Below, in pieces: positions 10,413 through 19,745 of a DNA stretch of 64,000 bases. The stretch is from Bradyrhizobium sp. 186 (GTDB lineage Bacteria > Pseudomonadota > Alphaproteobacteria > Rhizobiales > Xanthobacteraceae), in contig NZ_CP082164.1 of the NCBI RefSeq assembly GCF_023101685.1, positions 1,984,001 through 2,048,000 on the forward strand, in the 5' to 3' direction. Position 1 is the stretch's first letter; each line of letters opens with the position of its first letter. The notes under the pieces were generated by a model that was not told the DNA's origin, made no database searches, and was given only the letters and a program-made list of their open reading frames with translations. Made by a program: the position numbers and the translations under genes.

Positions 10413-12350
10413 TCCGAACTTCCCCTCGGGATTTTTGTTAGAGCGTTGAGAGGATTTGAGAAGTTTGGATCGGGCTGATTTTGTAGGCATGTAAATGATG
10501 ATTTTTGGCTTGCGAATGGCAGGTTTCCGTGATTCGATTCCGGCATGTTCGTCGCCCGCATTCCCAACCGCAACTCACCGCCCGCGATCCTGTTGCGCGA
10601 GAGCTATCGCGAGGGCGACAAGATCAAGTCGCGCACGCTGGCCAACCTGTCGCATTGGCCGGATGAGAAGATCGATGCGCTGCGCCGCGTCCTGAAAGGC
10701 GAGGAGCTGGTCTCGCCGGCCGAGCAACTGCGGATCGAGCGCTCGCTGCCGCACGGCCACGTGGCCGCGGTGCTCGGCATGGCGCGCCAGCTCGGACTGC
10801 ATCGCCTTGTCCCGGACAAGCCCAGACGGTTGGCCAGGCTGGCTTTGGCCTTGATCGTGGCACGGGTGATCGAACCGGCCGCCAAGCTGGCCACGGCGCG
10901 CCAGCTCAGCGAGGCGACGGCGGCGCATTCGCTGGGCGAACTGCTCGATCTCAGCGCCGTCGACGAGGACGAGCTTTACGAAGCGCTCGACCTGCTCGGC
11001 ACGGCCCAACCGGGGATCGAGGCGACGCTCGCCAAGCGCCATCTGCATGACGGCTCGCTGGTGCTCTACGATCTCACCTCCAGCTATCTGGAGGGGCGAC
11101 ATTGCGAATTGGCGCGGCATGGTTACAGCCGCGACGGTCGTTCCGACAAGCTGCAGATCGTGTTCGGCTTGCTGTGCGCCGCCGACGGCTGCCCGGTGGC
11201 GGTGGAGGTGTTCGAAGGTAACACCGCCGACCCGAGCACGCTGGCCGCGCAAGTCGACAAACTGAAGGCCCGCTTCAAGCTGTCGCGTGTGGTACTGGTC
11301 GGCGATCGCGGCATGATCACCAGCGCCCGTATCGAAGCCGATCTGATGCCGGCCGGGCTCGATTGGATCACCGCTCTGCGGGCGCCGGCGATCCGCAAGC
11401 TCGCCGAGGACGGCGGCCCGCTGCAATTGTCGCTGTTCGACGATCGCGATATGGCCGAGATCACGTCCCCCGACTTCCCCGGCGAGCGCCTGATCGTGTG
11501 CCGCAACCCGGATCTGGCCGACGAGCGTCGGCGCAAGCGCGGCGAGTTGCTGGCGGCGACCGAGAAGGATCTCGCCCGCGTCAAGGCCGCCGTGCAGCGT
11601 CAGCGCAACCCCTTGCGCGGCGAGGATGAGATCGGTCTGAAGGTCGGCGCCGTGCTGGGCAAGCGTAAGATGGCCAAGCACTTCCACCTCGCCATCACCG
11701 ACACTTCGTTCGACTTCAGTCGGATCGAGGATGCCATCGCCAACGAAGCGTCGCTCGACGGCTTCTATGTGCTACGGACCAACGTGCCGGCCGAGAACCT
11801 CGACACCGCCGCCACGGTGCGTGCCTACAAGAGCCTGGCCCAGGTCGAACGCGCCTTCCGCACCATCAAGACCGTCGAACTGGAGGTGCGCCCGATCCAC
11901 CATCGCCTCGCTGGCCGCGTGCGCGCCCACGTCTTCCTCTGCATGCTCGCTTATTACATCGTCTGGCACATGCGCCGCGCGCTGGCCCCGATCCTGTTCG
12001 ACGATCACGACCGCGAGGCCGCCGACGCCGCGCGCGTCTCGCCCGTCGCCAAGGCCAGAGTCTCGGCCGCGGCCAGAACCAAGGCTAATCGCAAGCACAC
12101 CCACGATGGCCGGCCCGTGCACAGCTTTCGAACGCTGTTGCAGGATCTCGCCACGCTCACACGCAACATCGTTCGCATCGGTCAGGACGCCCCGGCCGCT
12201 ATGCTCACAAGTCCAACCCCACTACAACAAGACGTCTTCAATCGGCTCGGCATTCCTATCGCCCCATAATGTAGGCAGACGCGCCGTCACGCCCGCTGGA
12301 ATTACACGCCAGCTCAAATGCTTACGTCGCTACTCAAGGGGAAGTTCGGG
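10413..12350 (+). mobile_element. IS1634-family insertion sequence, about 1.94 kb, apparently intact
   Basis: A single transposase gene lies between terminal inverted repeats. The left end reads TCCGAACTTCCCCT from 10413, and the right end, read inward from 12350, reads CCCGAACTTCCCCT, so 13 consecutive bases match after the first. CTAG flanks both ends (10409-10412 and 12351-12354) and may be the target duplication. Because CTAG is its own complement it could instead belong to the inverted repeats. The element sits just after ligD, among palindromic repeats, and interrupts no recognisable gene. Confidence 0.8.
10545..12269 (+). CDS. IS1634-family transposase (DDE type)
   Basis: The protein has 574 residues, the usual size for the family. 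Recognisable blocks are the N-terminal RESYREGDKIKSRTLANLS, the central YDLTSSYLEG and LVGDRGMITSARI (an Asp-containing catalytic block), and the C-terminal LAQVERAFRTIKTVELEVRP with the Glu of the catalytic triad. The frame is unbroken from ATG to stop, so the enzyme could be active. Both ends lie within the inverted repeats at 10413 and 12350. The N-terminal region contains no obvious helix-turn-helix. Confidence 0.9.
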   Translation: MFVARIPNRNSPPAILLRESYREGDKIKSRTLANLSHWPDEKIDALRRVLKGEELVSPAEQLRIERSLPHGHVAAVLGMARQLGLHRLVPDKPRRLARLALALIVARVIEPAAKLATARQLSEATAAHSLGELLDLSAVDEDELYEALDLLGTAQPGIEATLAKRHLHDGSLVLYDLTSSYLEGRHCELARHGYSRDGRSDKLQIVFGLLCAADGCPVAVEVFEGNTADPSTLAAQVDKLKARFKLSRVVLVGDRGMITSARIEADLMPAGLDWITALRAPAIRKLAEDGGPLQLSLFDDRDMAEITSPDFPGERLIVCRNPDLADERRRKRGELLAATEKDLARVKAAVQRQRNPLRGEDEIGLKVGAVLGKRKMAKHFHLAITDTSFDFSRIEDAIANEASLDGFYVLRTNVPAENLDTAATVRAYKSLAQVERAFRTIKTVELEVRPIHHRLAGRVRAHVFLCMLAYYIVWHMRRALAPILFDDHDREAADAARVSPVAKARVSAAARTKANRKHTHDGRPVHSFRTLLQDLATLTRNIVRIGQDAPAAMLTSPTPLQQDVFNRLGIPIAP

Positions 12351-12356
12351 CTAGTT

Positions 12357-12449
12357 TGTAGGGTGGGCAAAGCGGAGCGTGCCCACCATCTTTTTTCTTG
12401 CGTTGTGGCAAAGAGGTGGCACGGCGCAACGCGCCTTTGCCCACCCTAT
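12357..12449. repeat. Dispersed inverted repeat, family C
   Basis: The arms are GTAGGGTGGGCAAAG and CTTTGCCCACCCTAT, with an inner pair built on GCGTGCCCACC and GGTGGCACG. It begins only a few bases past the right end of the insertion sequence and ends 12 bases before the DUF3309 stop codon. On the minus strand it could act as a terminator for that gene. A related shorter hairpin, GGGTGGGTTACG to ACCCTAC, lies at about 10360-10392 on the other side of the insertion sequence. Confidence 0.75.
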
Positions 12450-12460
12450 GAAGTCAGCGG

Positions 12461-12625
12461 CTAGATCCGTCCCAGCAGAAGCAATATCAGCAGGATGATG
12501 ATGACGAGCCCAAGGCCGCCGCCGCCGTAATAGCCGGTGCCATAGAATGGGCCGCCGCCGACGCCGCTGAAGCCGCCGAGCAGGGCGATGACCAGGATGA
12601 TCAGAATGATTGTACCGATAGACAT
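12461..12625 (-). CDS. DUF3309 family small membrane protein
   Basis: The product has 54 residues with two hydrophobic helices (about 3-19 and 35-52) joined by a Gly/Tyr-rich loop (GGGPFYGTGYYGGGG), the hallmark of DUF3309. The function is unknown. Members are short inner-membrane peptides. The start is ATG 12623-12625, with GGAGGAGA six bases upstream. An in-frame ATG further out (12745) would add 40 residues unlike the family. A GGAAC-type promoter candidate lies about 60 bases upstream of the start codon, pointing to general-stress control. Confidence 0.85.
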   Translation of the reverse strand: MSIGTIILIILVIALLGGFSGVGGGPFYGTGYYGGGGLGLVIIILLILLLLGRI

Positions 12626-12686
12626 GCGAATCTCCTCCAGCCCTTTGTCAAAAGGGTCGTTTGCACTTGTCCCGTTGCGCGAGAGC

Positions 12687-12711
12687 AACTTGCCGCAGGT
12701 TTGAAAGTTCC
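12687..12711 (-). promoter_or_regulatory. GGAAC-type (sigma-EcfG-like) promoter candidate for the DUF3309 gene
   Basis: Read on the minus strand, GGAAC (12711-12707) is followed by 16 bases and AGTT (12690-12687). The consensus is GGAAC-N16/17-CGTT, so there is one mismatch. The predicted start of transcription leaves a leader of about 55 bases carrying the strong GGAGGAGA ribosome-binding site. Confidence 0.5.
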
Positions 12712-12806
12712 CCTCATGAAACACGCTGGTAGGCGCGATACGCATGGAACCTTTGCCTTTGCGGCCGACATAACCAGGTAGGATTCAGCCAGCACAGGGC
12801 ACGGCC

Positions 12807-13124
12807 ATGTCAGCACCGCTCGTCGTTTCAATTCCGCATCGTCTCGGCCGCGAGGAGGCGGCACGCCGGCTCAAGACCGGGCTCGGCCGCGCCGCAGCCA
12901 GCATTCCGGTGATGCAGGTCGAGGAGGAGCGCTGGAGCGGCGACACCATGAATTTTCGTATCCGTGCGCTCGGCCAGGTCGCGACCGGTCAGGTCGACGT
13001 CGCCGAGGACAACGTGCGGGTCGAGGTGGTGCTACCGTGGCTGTTGCAGCGCTTCGCCGAAATGGCGCAGTCCACCATCCGCAAGCGAGGACAATTGCTA
13101 TTGACGAAGGATGGGGGGAAATAG
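12807..13124 (+). CDS. Polyhydroxyalkanoic acid system family protein
   Basis: The protein has 105 residues. The N-terminal stretch (VSIPHRLGREEAARRLKTGL) and the later VEVVLPWLLQRFAE block match the small family named for polyhydroxyalkanoate granule regions. It has no signal peptide or membrane helix and is probably cytosolic. The biochemical role is not known. It ends three bases before the convergent treY stop. No PHA synthase or phasin gene lies nearby, so the neighbourhood does not support the name. Confidence 0.7.
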   Translation: MSAPLVVSIPHRLGREEAARRLKTGLGRAAASIPVMQVEEERWSGDTMNFRIRALGQVATGQVDVAEDNVRVEVVLPWLLQRFAEMAQSTIRKRGQLLLTKDGGK

Positions 13125-13127
13125 ACC

Positions 13128-15911
13128 TCAGACACGCTCGCGTCGCCCGACCGGCCTCAGGGCGCTCGCCGCGCGTGCTTCGATGACGGCGGCAGGAAAG
13201 TCGCGGAAGGCCTGCGAGAGCGGCAATTCGTTAGCCATGAGGTCAGGTGTGGCATAGCCCGTGATATCGACGGTTGCGTCAAATTCCTCAAGCACTGGCC
13301 ATTCCCGCCCCGCTTGCGTGAATGGCGCAAACTGGCGCCCCACCATGACGATGGCCGCCGTCCGGCCGCGGCGGCGAGCGAAGGCGATGACGTGGTCGGC
13401 GTGGGCACCGCTCACTCGGAGCGGCTGGTAGTCGCCCTGCGTGAAGACGTCGGCGAGTTCGTTGCGCAGCTTGAGGAGATGCCGCGTCCAGGCCAGCTTG
13501 AGCTGGCCATCCGGCCAGGTCTTGATCAGGCCGCGCCAGTCCGGAGTGTCCAGTGATGCCAGCGCTGCGTGGCGGGCGGCAAAGTCCACCGGCCGGCGGT
13601 TGTCGGGGTCAACCAGCGACAGATCCCAGGATTCGGTGCCCTGGTAGACGTCCGGGACGCCCGGCAGCGTCGCCTTGAGCGTGAGCTGGCTCAGCGAATT
13701 CAAGGCGCCGAGCAGCGCGACACGGCGGGCCAGGGTTTGCAGCGACTCCAGGAATTCGCCCGCCTGCGCAGGATCGAGGATCTTTTCGACGAAGCCCTGT
13801 ATGCCGGTCTCGTAGGCCTCGTGCGGATTGAGCCAACTGGTCTCTTCCTTGCCTTCGCGCGCGGCCTTGAGCGCGTAAGCCTGGATGCGCCCGACGAAAT
13901 CGGCATCCGGCCCCTCAAGCGGCCATGCGCCGAGCAGGGTCTGGTAGAGCATGTATTCGAACGTCGCCGATGGCGCGCGCAAATTGCCGCGCAGCGCCAG
14001 GTGCGGTGCGTTCAACACCTTCCAGCGCGCCACCGCGCTGGTCCACTCGCCCGTGATCTCGCTGAGCGCGGCGATCCGCGCGCGGGCGTCCTCGCCGCGC
14101 TTGGTATCGTGCGTCGCGGTCGCGGTCATGCCGTGCGGCCACTCCCTGGCGCGGGCCTGCATGGCCTGGTGGAAGGCAGGAAGCGTAAGGCCGCTGCTGG
14201 CGGGATCGCCGCCGACCTCGTTCAGGGCGAGCAACCGGTGGAATTGATAGAAGGCGGTGTCCTCCAGCGACTTCGCCATCATCGGCCCGGTGAACTGCTG
14301 CACCTTCAGCGCGAAGCGGCGCACGCGCGGGGCGCTGTGCGGCGGACGGCCGGGCCTGAGCAGGTCCATGGTCAGCGCATCGCGCAGGAAGTCGAAGATA
14401 CCTTCGTCCGCGGCGAACCATTCTGAACGGGCGCGTTCGATTGTCTCGTCGATCAGCTTGCGGTCGTGCGCCGTTGGTGCGCTGGTTGTGAGATAGGTGC
14501 GATAGACCGGGAAATGCAGCACGTAGAGCTCGAGCGCCTGCCGCAGGCTGTCGGCCGAGAAGTCGCGGGTCGAGTAGTGGCCGGTGGCGATGCGCGCGAG
14601 CAGGCGCGTCAGCACCGTGAATTCGCTGGTGAGCAGCGTCTCCAGCACGCGCCGCTTGGCGTCCTTGACGTAAGGCGCAAGCCGTGGCGGCCGGTTGCTG
14701 ATCTGCCGCCAGGTTTCGTCCAGCGCTTCCAGTCCCTTGGGATCGACCAGCACATGGGTAATGACGTTCATCCACTCATATCCTGTGGTCCCCTGAACGC
14801 CGGCAAAGTGCGGCAGGCGCTCGTGCTCGCCCAGGATCTTCTCGATGGCCGTATAGAACGGCTTTGTCGTGCCTTGCGCGTCGCGCACCAGCCGGCGCAG
14901 CCGCTGGCAATATTGCGCGGGGTCGCGCAGGCCATCGATGTGATCGAGGCGGATGCCTTGCAGCTTGCCATCGACGACCAGTTGCTTGACCAGCCGATGT
15001 GTGGCGGCGAACGTGCCGGGATCCTCGACCCGCAAGCCTGCGAGCCCGTTGACGTCAAAGAAGCGGCGATAATTGATGTCGCTGGATGCAAGCCGCCAAT
15101 GGCCGAGCTTGTAGTGCTGTCGCTCCAGCAGATGATGCAGTGCGAGGGTCTGCGCCGGGCGGTCCTTTGCCGCGCGATAGGCACTGATGCCGCGCGCGAT
15201 GATGTCGGCACCGCCCTCGATCTCCTTGAGCTCCGTCTTGAAGGCGGGGGCTTCCTTGCGATTGGGGCGCCGCAGTCCTGTATAACGCGCAGCGAGCCCG
15301 AGCAGGCGCTTGCCGGCCTCCGTCTCGGTCGCGTCCGCCTCCTTCACGATCACCCGCAGCACCTCGCCATAGCGCTCCGGCGCGATCGGCAGTCGATGCT
15401 CGAAATACCACGCCGATAAGCTGCCTTCGCCGGGATCGTAGCGCAGCTCGATCTCGCCGCGCTCGAGCGCCTCGCCGTAGGACGAGCCGAGGATCGGCAG
15501 CAGCACGCCGCCGCGGGCGCGGTAGGGCAGCAGATCCCAGTCGATATCGAAGGAGACCGCGTGCGGGGAGGCCTGTCCCCATTCCAGTACGTCCAGCCAC
15601 CACGGATTGTCGGCAAAGTGCACGCCAACATGGTTCGGTACGAAATCGATGATGAGGCCGAGGCCGTGCTTGATCAGTGCCTCGCTCAGCCGCGCGAAGC
15701 CGGCCTCGCCGCCGAGCTCGGGATTGAACTGGCTGTGATCGACGGTGTCGTAGCCGTGCGTCGAGCCCTTGCGGGCCTTCATCACCGGCGAGGTGTAGAG
15801 ATGCGTGATCCCCAGCGCCTTCAGGTAGGGCACCACCGCGACAGCGTTGTCGAAGCCGAAATCCGCGGTGAGCTGAAGCCGATAGGTCGCGAGAGGGATG
15901 GCAGGAGGCAT
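13128..15911 (-). CDS. treY: TreY, malto-oligosyltrehalose synthase
   Basis: The protein has 927 residues, in the family range. It converts the reducing-end maltose unit of maltodextrins into a terminal trehalose unit by intramolecular transglucosylation. GH13 features are IIDFVPNHVG, the nucleophile block IRLDHIDGL, the acid/base Glu in YTAIEKILGEHE, and THDTKRGEDARAR. The opening PLATYRLQL is typical of TreY. It starts one base after the treZ stop and is the last gene of a six-gene minus-strand operon. Its product feeds TreZ. Confidence 0.96.
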   Translation of the reverse strand: MPPAIPLATYRLQLTADFGFDNAVAVVPYLKALGITHLYTSPVMKARKGSTHGYDTVDHSQFNPELGGEAGFARLSEALIKHGLGLIIDFVPNHVGVHFADNPWWLDVLEWGQASPHAVSFDIDWDLLPYRARGGVLLPILGSSYGEALERGEIELRYDPGEGSLSAWYFEHRLPIAPERYGEVLRVIVKEADATETEAGKRLLGLAARYTGLRRPNRKEAPAFKTELKEIEGGADIIARGISAYRAAKDRPAQTLALHHLLERQHYKLGHWRLASSDINYRRFFDVNGLAGLRVEDPGTFAATHRLVKQLVVDGKLQGIRLDHIDGLRDPAQYCQRLRRLVRDAQGTTKPFYTAIEKILGEHERLPHFAGVQGTTGYEWMNVITHVLVDPKGLEALDETWRQISNRPPRLAPYVKDAKRRVLETLLTSEFTVLTRLLARIATGHYSTRDFSADSLRQALELYVLHFPVYRTYLTTSAPTAHDRKLIDETIERARSEWFAADEGIFDFLRDALTMDLLRPGRPPHSAPRVRRFALKVQQFTGPMMAKSLEDTAFYQFHRLLALNEVGGDPASSGLTLPAFHQAMQARAREWPHGMTATATHDTKRGEDARARIAALSEITGEWTSAVARWKVLNAPHLALRGNLRAPSATFEYMLYQTLLGAWPLEGPDADFVGRIQAYALKAAREGKEETSWLNPHEAYETGIQGFVEKILDPAQAGEFLESLQTLARRVALLGALNSLSQLTLKATLPGVPDVYQGTESWDLSLVDPDNRRPVDFAARHAALASLDTPDWRGLIKTWPDGQLKLAWTRHLLKLRNELADVFTQGDYQPLRVSGAHADHVIAFARRRGRTAAIVMVGRQFAPFTQAGREWPVLEEFDATVDITGYATPDLMANELPLSQAFRDFPAAVIEARAASALRPVGRRERV

Positions 15912-15912
15912 G

Positions 15913-17667
15913 CTAACCTCCGAGACGCCAGACCACCGACCACGGCGGAAGCCGGTCGCCGGCCGCGCCGCCCCAGATCGGCGGGCCTGCGTTGTTGCTG
16001 GAATGCGTGACCTCCTGGTCCGACAGATTGGCGATCAGGCGCAGCGTCGCGCCATCCCCCATGCGCCAATGCGCGGTGAGCAAGCCGCTGTCGGCTGCCT
16101 CGGCGTTGCCGAAAGTCGCGCCCTTCAGCCGCGGCATGATCTGCTTGCGACGGAGCGACAGCAGGTCCCGCACCAGAGCGAGCCGCGTACCATGCTCCGG
16201 CGTGTGGTTCGCCCAATCCAGCACGGCCGATTGCAGCGTCTCGGGATCGAGCGGGTCGGGTACCTCGTCGCCATATTTCTCGTAGGCCCAGGCATATTCC
16301 TGCCGGCGGCCCCTGCGCACGGCATCCGCGAGGCCGCCCTGGAAATCGCAGAAGAACGGGAAGGGCGCCGTCGAGCCCCATTCCTCGCCCTGAAACAGCA
16401 TGGGCACCATCGGCGCGAGCAACGTCACGGCGAGCGCCGCCTCGATCTGCTTGGACGATGCAAGGCTCTCGAGCCGGTCGCCCAACGGCCGGTTGCCGAT
16501 CTGGTCGTGGTTTTGCAGGAAATTGACGAAGGTCGCCGGCGGCAACCCACCACTCGGCTCGCCGCGCGGCTTCTTGCCCCAGAATTCCGAGATCTCGCCC
16601 TGATAGACGAAGCCCGAGGCGAGTGCGCGCGCAAGATCCATGCGCGGCGTCTGGTAGTCGGCGTAGTAGCCGCCGAGTTCGCCGGTCAGCATCACGTGCC
16701 AGACGTGGTGATAGTCGTCGTTCCACTGCCCGCGATATTTGCCGTTCGGAGGATCCTGTGCGGCATCGAGCAGGCTTGCGCGGTTGTCGCCGTTCTCCAG
16801 CACGAGATGGATGTGCCGGCCCGTCGCCTTTGCAAGTTCGCCGGCGGCGACGCTGAGCTCTTGCAGCATCGACTGCTCGCCGGGGAAGGCCAAGATGTGG
16901 TTGGCGGCGTCCAGCCGCAGGCCGTCGAAGCGGTAGTCGGTGAGCCAGGACAGCGCGTTCTCGACTGCAAACGCGCGCACCTGCGGCAGTCGATAATCGA
17001 TCGCGCTGCCCCAGGGTGTGTGTGCGTCGGTGAAGAAGGCCGGCGCGTAGCGGCCGAGGTAATTTCCTTCGGGGCCGAAATGATTGTAGACCACGTCGAG
17101 AAAGACCATCAGCCCGCGCAGATGCGCCTCGTCGATCAACGTCTTGAGATCTTCCGGCCGGCCATAGACGCTGTCGGGCGCATACCACAGCACGCCGTCA
17201 TAGCCCCAGCCGCGCCGGCCCGCGAAATCGGCAAGCGGCATCAATTCCAGCGCGGTGATGCCGGTCGCAACGAGATGATCGAGCTTGTCGATCATGGCGC
17301 GGTACGTGCCCTCCGCAGTGAACGTGCCGACATGGGTCTCGATCAGCACCGTCTCTTCCCAGGGACGACCACGCCAATCGGTCGCGCGCCATGCGAAGCT
17401 TGCGTGATCGATCACCTCGCTCGAGCCGGAGACATCCTCGGGCTGGAAGGTGGAGGCCGGATCTGGCACGTCGATCTCGTCGTCGATCCTGAACTTGTAC
17501 CGGCTGCCGGCGGTCAGGCCGACAATCTCGGCCACATACCAGCCGTCGTCGCGGCGCCGCATGGTATGACGTCGCTCGAGCAGGAGATCGACGCGTTTCG
17601 CGGCCGGCGCCCACAGTCGGAAAGACACCCCATCCTTCGTCGGCCTGGCGCCGAAGGATGGCCTCAT
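15913..17667 (-). CDS. treZ: TreZ, malto-oligosyltrehalose trehalohydrolase
   Basis: The protein has 584 residues. It releases free trehalose from the malto-oligosyltrehalose made by TreY. An N-terminal carbohydrate-binding module (about 1-95, VSFRLWAPAAKRVDLLL) precedes the GH13 barrel with VFLDVVYNHFGPEG, the nucleophile in GLRLDAANHI, the acid/base Glu in LVLENGDN and NHDQIGNRPLGDR. The ATG overlaps the glgX stop by four bases, so the genes are translationally coupled. Confidence 0.96.
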   Translation of the reverse strand: MRPSFGARPTKDGVSFRLWAPAAKRVDLLLERRHTMRRRDDGWYVAEIVGLTAGSRYKFRIDDEIDVPDPASTFQPEDVSGSSEVIDHASFAWRATDWRGRPWEETVLIETHVGTFTAEGTYRAMIDKLDHLVATGITALELMPLADFAGRRGWGYDGVLWYAPDSVYGRPEDLKTLIDEAHLRGLMVFLDVVYNHFGPEGNYLGRYAPAFFTDAHTPWGSAIDYRLPQVRAFAVENALSWLTDYRFDGLRLDAANHILAFPGEQSMLQELSVAAGELAKATGRHIHLVLENGDNRASLLDAAQDPPNGKYRGQWNDDYHHVWHVMLTGELGGYYADYQTPRMDLARALASGFVYQGEISEFWGKKPRGEPSGGLPPATFVNFLQNHDQIGNRPLGDRLESLASSKQIEAALAVTLLAPMVPMLFQGEEWGSTAPFPFFCDFQGGLADAVRRGRRQEYAWAYEKYGDEVPDPLDPETLQSAVLDWANHTPEHGTRLALVRDLLSLRRKQIMPRLKGATFGNAEAADSGLLTAHWRMGDGATLRLIANLSDQEVTHSSNNAGPPIWGGAAGDRLPPWSVVWRLGG

Positions 17668-19742
17668 AGCGCGCCCGCAAAAGCGAGCACGGAGCGCGGC
17701 GGCGCCTTGCTGTCGGTCCCGGGCTGGAAGTCAATCGTGTTCAGCTTGGCTTCGGTCGTGTTCAGGATCTGCTGCCAGCTCTTGTATCCGGTCATCTTGG
17801 GCAATTTGAATGCGATCTCTTCGGGGGCGGCGTTCAGAATTATAAAGATCGCGGCCCCACCCGGTTCCATCGGCCCCATCACATAGGAGAGGAACCTTCC
17901 CTCCGGGAATTTCCAGTCGTTCTCCGTCATCTCGTCACCGGCCGGTGTCAGCCATAGCACGCCGTAGGCGACGCCATCCGCAGGACGGCCGTCGAGCCAG
18001 CGATGGCTGCGGAGCTGCGAGAAGCGCCGGCGGATGTCGGCGAGATGAGCGACGTAATCGATCATGTCGTCGCCGTCCTTGCCGAGACGGTCCCAGCCGA
18101 CCCAGCCGACCTCGTTGTCCTGGCAATAGGCGTTGTTGTTGCCGGACTGCGAGTTGCCGACCTCGTCGCCGGCGAGGATCAGGGGAACGCCCTGCGCCAG
18201 CATCAGGCAGGCCAGCACGTTCTTGCGAAGCTGCCGGCGCAGGCCGAGAATTTTCGGATCGTCGGTCGGGCCCTCGACACCGCAATTGTTGCTGTGGTTG
18301 TCGCTGGAGCCGTCGCGATTGTCCTCGCCGTTGGCCTCATTGTGCTTCTCGTTGTAGCTGAAGAGGTCGGCCAGCGTAAAACCGTCGTGCACGGTGATGT
18401 GGTTGATGCTGGCGCGCGGCCGCCGTCCGTCATGGTTGAACAGGTCGGAGGACGCGGTCATGCGGCTCGAGATGTCGCCGATCAGGCTGCCTTCGCCGCT
18501 CCAGTAGCGCCGCATGGCGCTGCGATAGCGGTCGTTCCACTCCGACCATTGCGAGGGGAATGCGCCGACCTGATATCCGCCAAGTCCGAGGTCCCAGGGC
18601 TCGGCGACGAGCTTGACGGTCGCCAGCACCGGATCCTGCCGGATCGCAGTCAGGAACGAGATGCTGCGATCATAGCCGTTCGGTCCGCGCGCAAGGGTGG
18701 TGGCAAGGTCGAAGCGGAAACCGTCGACGTGGCAGACCTCGACCCAATAGCGCAGCGAATCCATCACCATCTGAAGCACGCGCGGATGGGCGAGATTCAC
18801 CGACGAGCCGCAGCCGGTGAAGTCGTCGTAATAGCGCGGGTTCTCGCGGTTCAGCCAGTAATAAGAGGCGTTGTCGATGCCGCGGTAGCACAATGTCGGG
18901 CCGAGGTGATTACCTTCCGCGGTGTGATTGTAGACGACGTCGAGCATCACCTCGATGCCGGCATCATGCAGGCGCGCGACCGTGGTGCGGAAGGAGTCGA
19001 GCGCGTTGTCCTGGGCATAGCGCGCCTCGGGCGCGAAAAAGGAGAGCGTGTTGTAGCCCCAGTAATTGGCGAGCTTCTTCTCCACCAGGATGCGATCGTC
19101 AACGAAGCTGTGGATCGGCAGCAGCTCGACCGTCGTAACGCCGAGCTTCTTCAAATGCTCGATCATCGCGGGCGACGACAGGCCGCCATAGGTGCCGCGC
19201 AGGTTCGGCGGCACGTCGTCGCGCTTCTGCGTCAGGCCCTTGACGTGGGCCTCGTAGATGATGGTGTCCTCCCAGGCGATGTGGGGGCGGATCTCGCGGC
19301 GTCCCCAGTTGAAGGTCTCGTCGACGACGACCGCCTTGGGCATGCCGCGCGCATTGTCCCGCCGGTCGAACGACAGGTCCTCGCGCGGGCTGCCTGTGCG
19401 ATAGGCGAAATGCGCGTCGCTCCAGACCAGCCGACCGGAGAGCCGCTTGGCGTAGGGGTCGAGCAGCAGCTTGTTGGCGTTGAAGCGGTGGCCGTGCTCG
19501 GGCTCGTAGGGGCCGTGCACGCGGTAGCCGTAGAGCTGGCCCGGGGAGACGTCGTTGAGATAAGCGTGCCAGACGTCCTCGGTACGTTCGGGCAATTCGA
19601 TGCGCTCAAGCTCGCGGCGGCCCTGACTGTCGAACAGGCACAGCTCGACCCTCTCGGCATTGGCGGAGAACAATGCGAAATTGGTGCCGCGTCCGTCCCA
19701 GCTTGCGCCGAGGCGTGCGGGCGATCCAGCAGTCAGGCGCAT
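17664..19742 (-). CDS. glgX: GlgX, glycogen debranching enzyme (isoamylase type)
   Basis: The protein has 692 residues. It cleaves alpha-1,6 branches left after phosphorylase action and supplies linear maltodextrins to TreY. An N-terminal CBM48 module (GTNFALFSANAERVELCLFD) precedes a GH13 barrel with MLDVVYNHTAEGNHLGPT, the nucleophile in GFRFDLATTLARG, the acid/base Glu in LVAEPWDLGLGGYQ, and TVHDGFTLADLFSYNEKHN. It starts three bases after the glgB stop. Debranching, branching and trehalose formation are therefore made from one message. Confidence 0.96.
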   Translation of the reverse strand: MRLTAGSPARLGASWDGRGTNFALFSANAERVELCLFDSQGRRELERIELPERTEDVWHAYLNDVSPGQLYGYRVHGPYEPEHGHRFNANKLLLDPYAKRLSGRLVWSDAHFAYRTGSPREDLSFDRRDNARGMPKAVVVDETFNWGRREIRPHIAWEDTIIYEAHVKGLTQKRDDVPPNLRGTYGGLSSPAMIEHLKKLGVTTVELLPIHSFVDDRILVEKKLANYWGYNTLSFFAPEARYAQDNALDSFRTTVARLHDAGIEVMLDVVYNHTAEGNHLGPTLCYRGIDNASYYWLNRENPRYYDDFTGCGSSVNLAHPRVLQMVMDSLRYWVEVCHVDGFRFDLATTLARGPNGYDRSISFLTAIRQDPVLATVKLVAEPWDLGLGGYQVGAFPSQWSEWNDRYRSAMRRYWSGEGSLIGDISSRMTASSDLFNHDGRRPRASINHITVHDGFTLADLFSYNEKHNEANGEDNRDGSSDNHSNNCGVEGPTDDPKILGLRRQLRKNVLACLMLAQGVPLILAGDEVGNSQSGNNNAYCQDNEVGWVGWDRLGKDGDDMIDYVAHLADIRRRFSQLRSHRWLDGRPADGVAYGVLWLTPAGDEMTENDWKFPEGRFLSYVMGPMEPGGAAIFIILNAAPEEIAFKLPKMTGYKSWQQILNTTEAKLNTIDFQPGTDSKAPPRSVLAFAGAL

Positions 19743-19745
19743 GGG

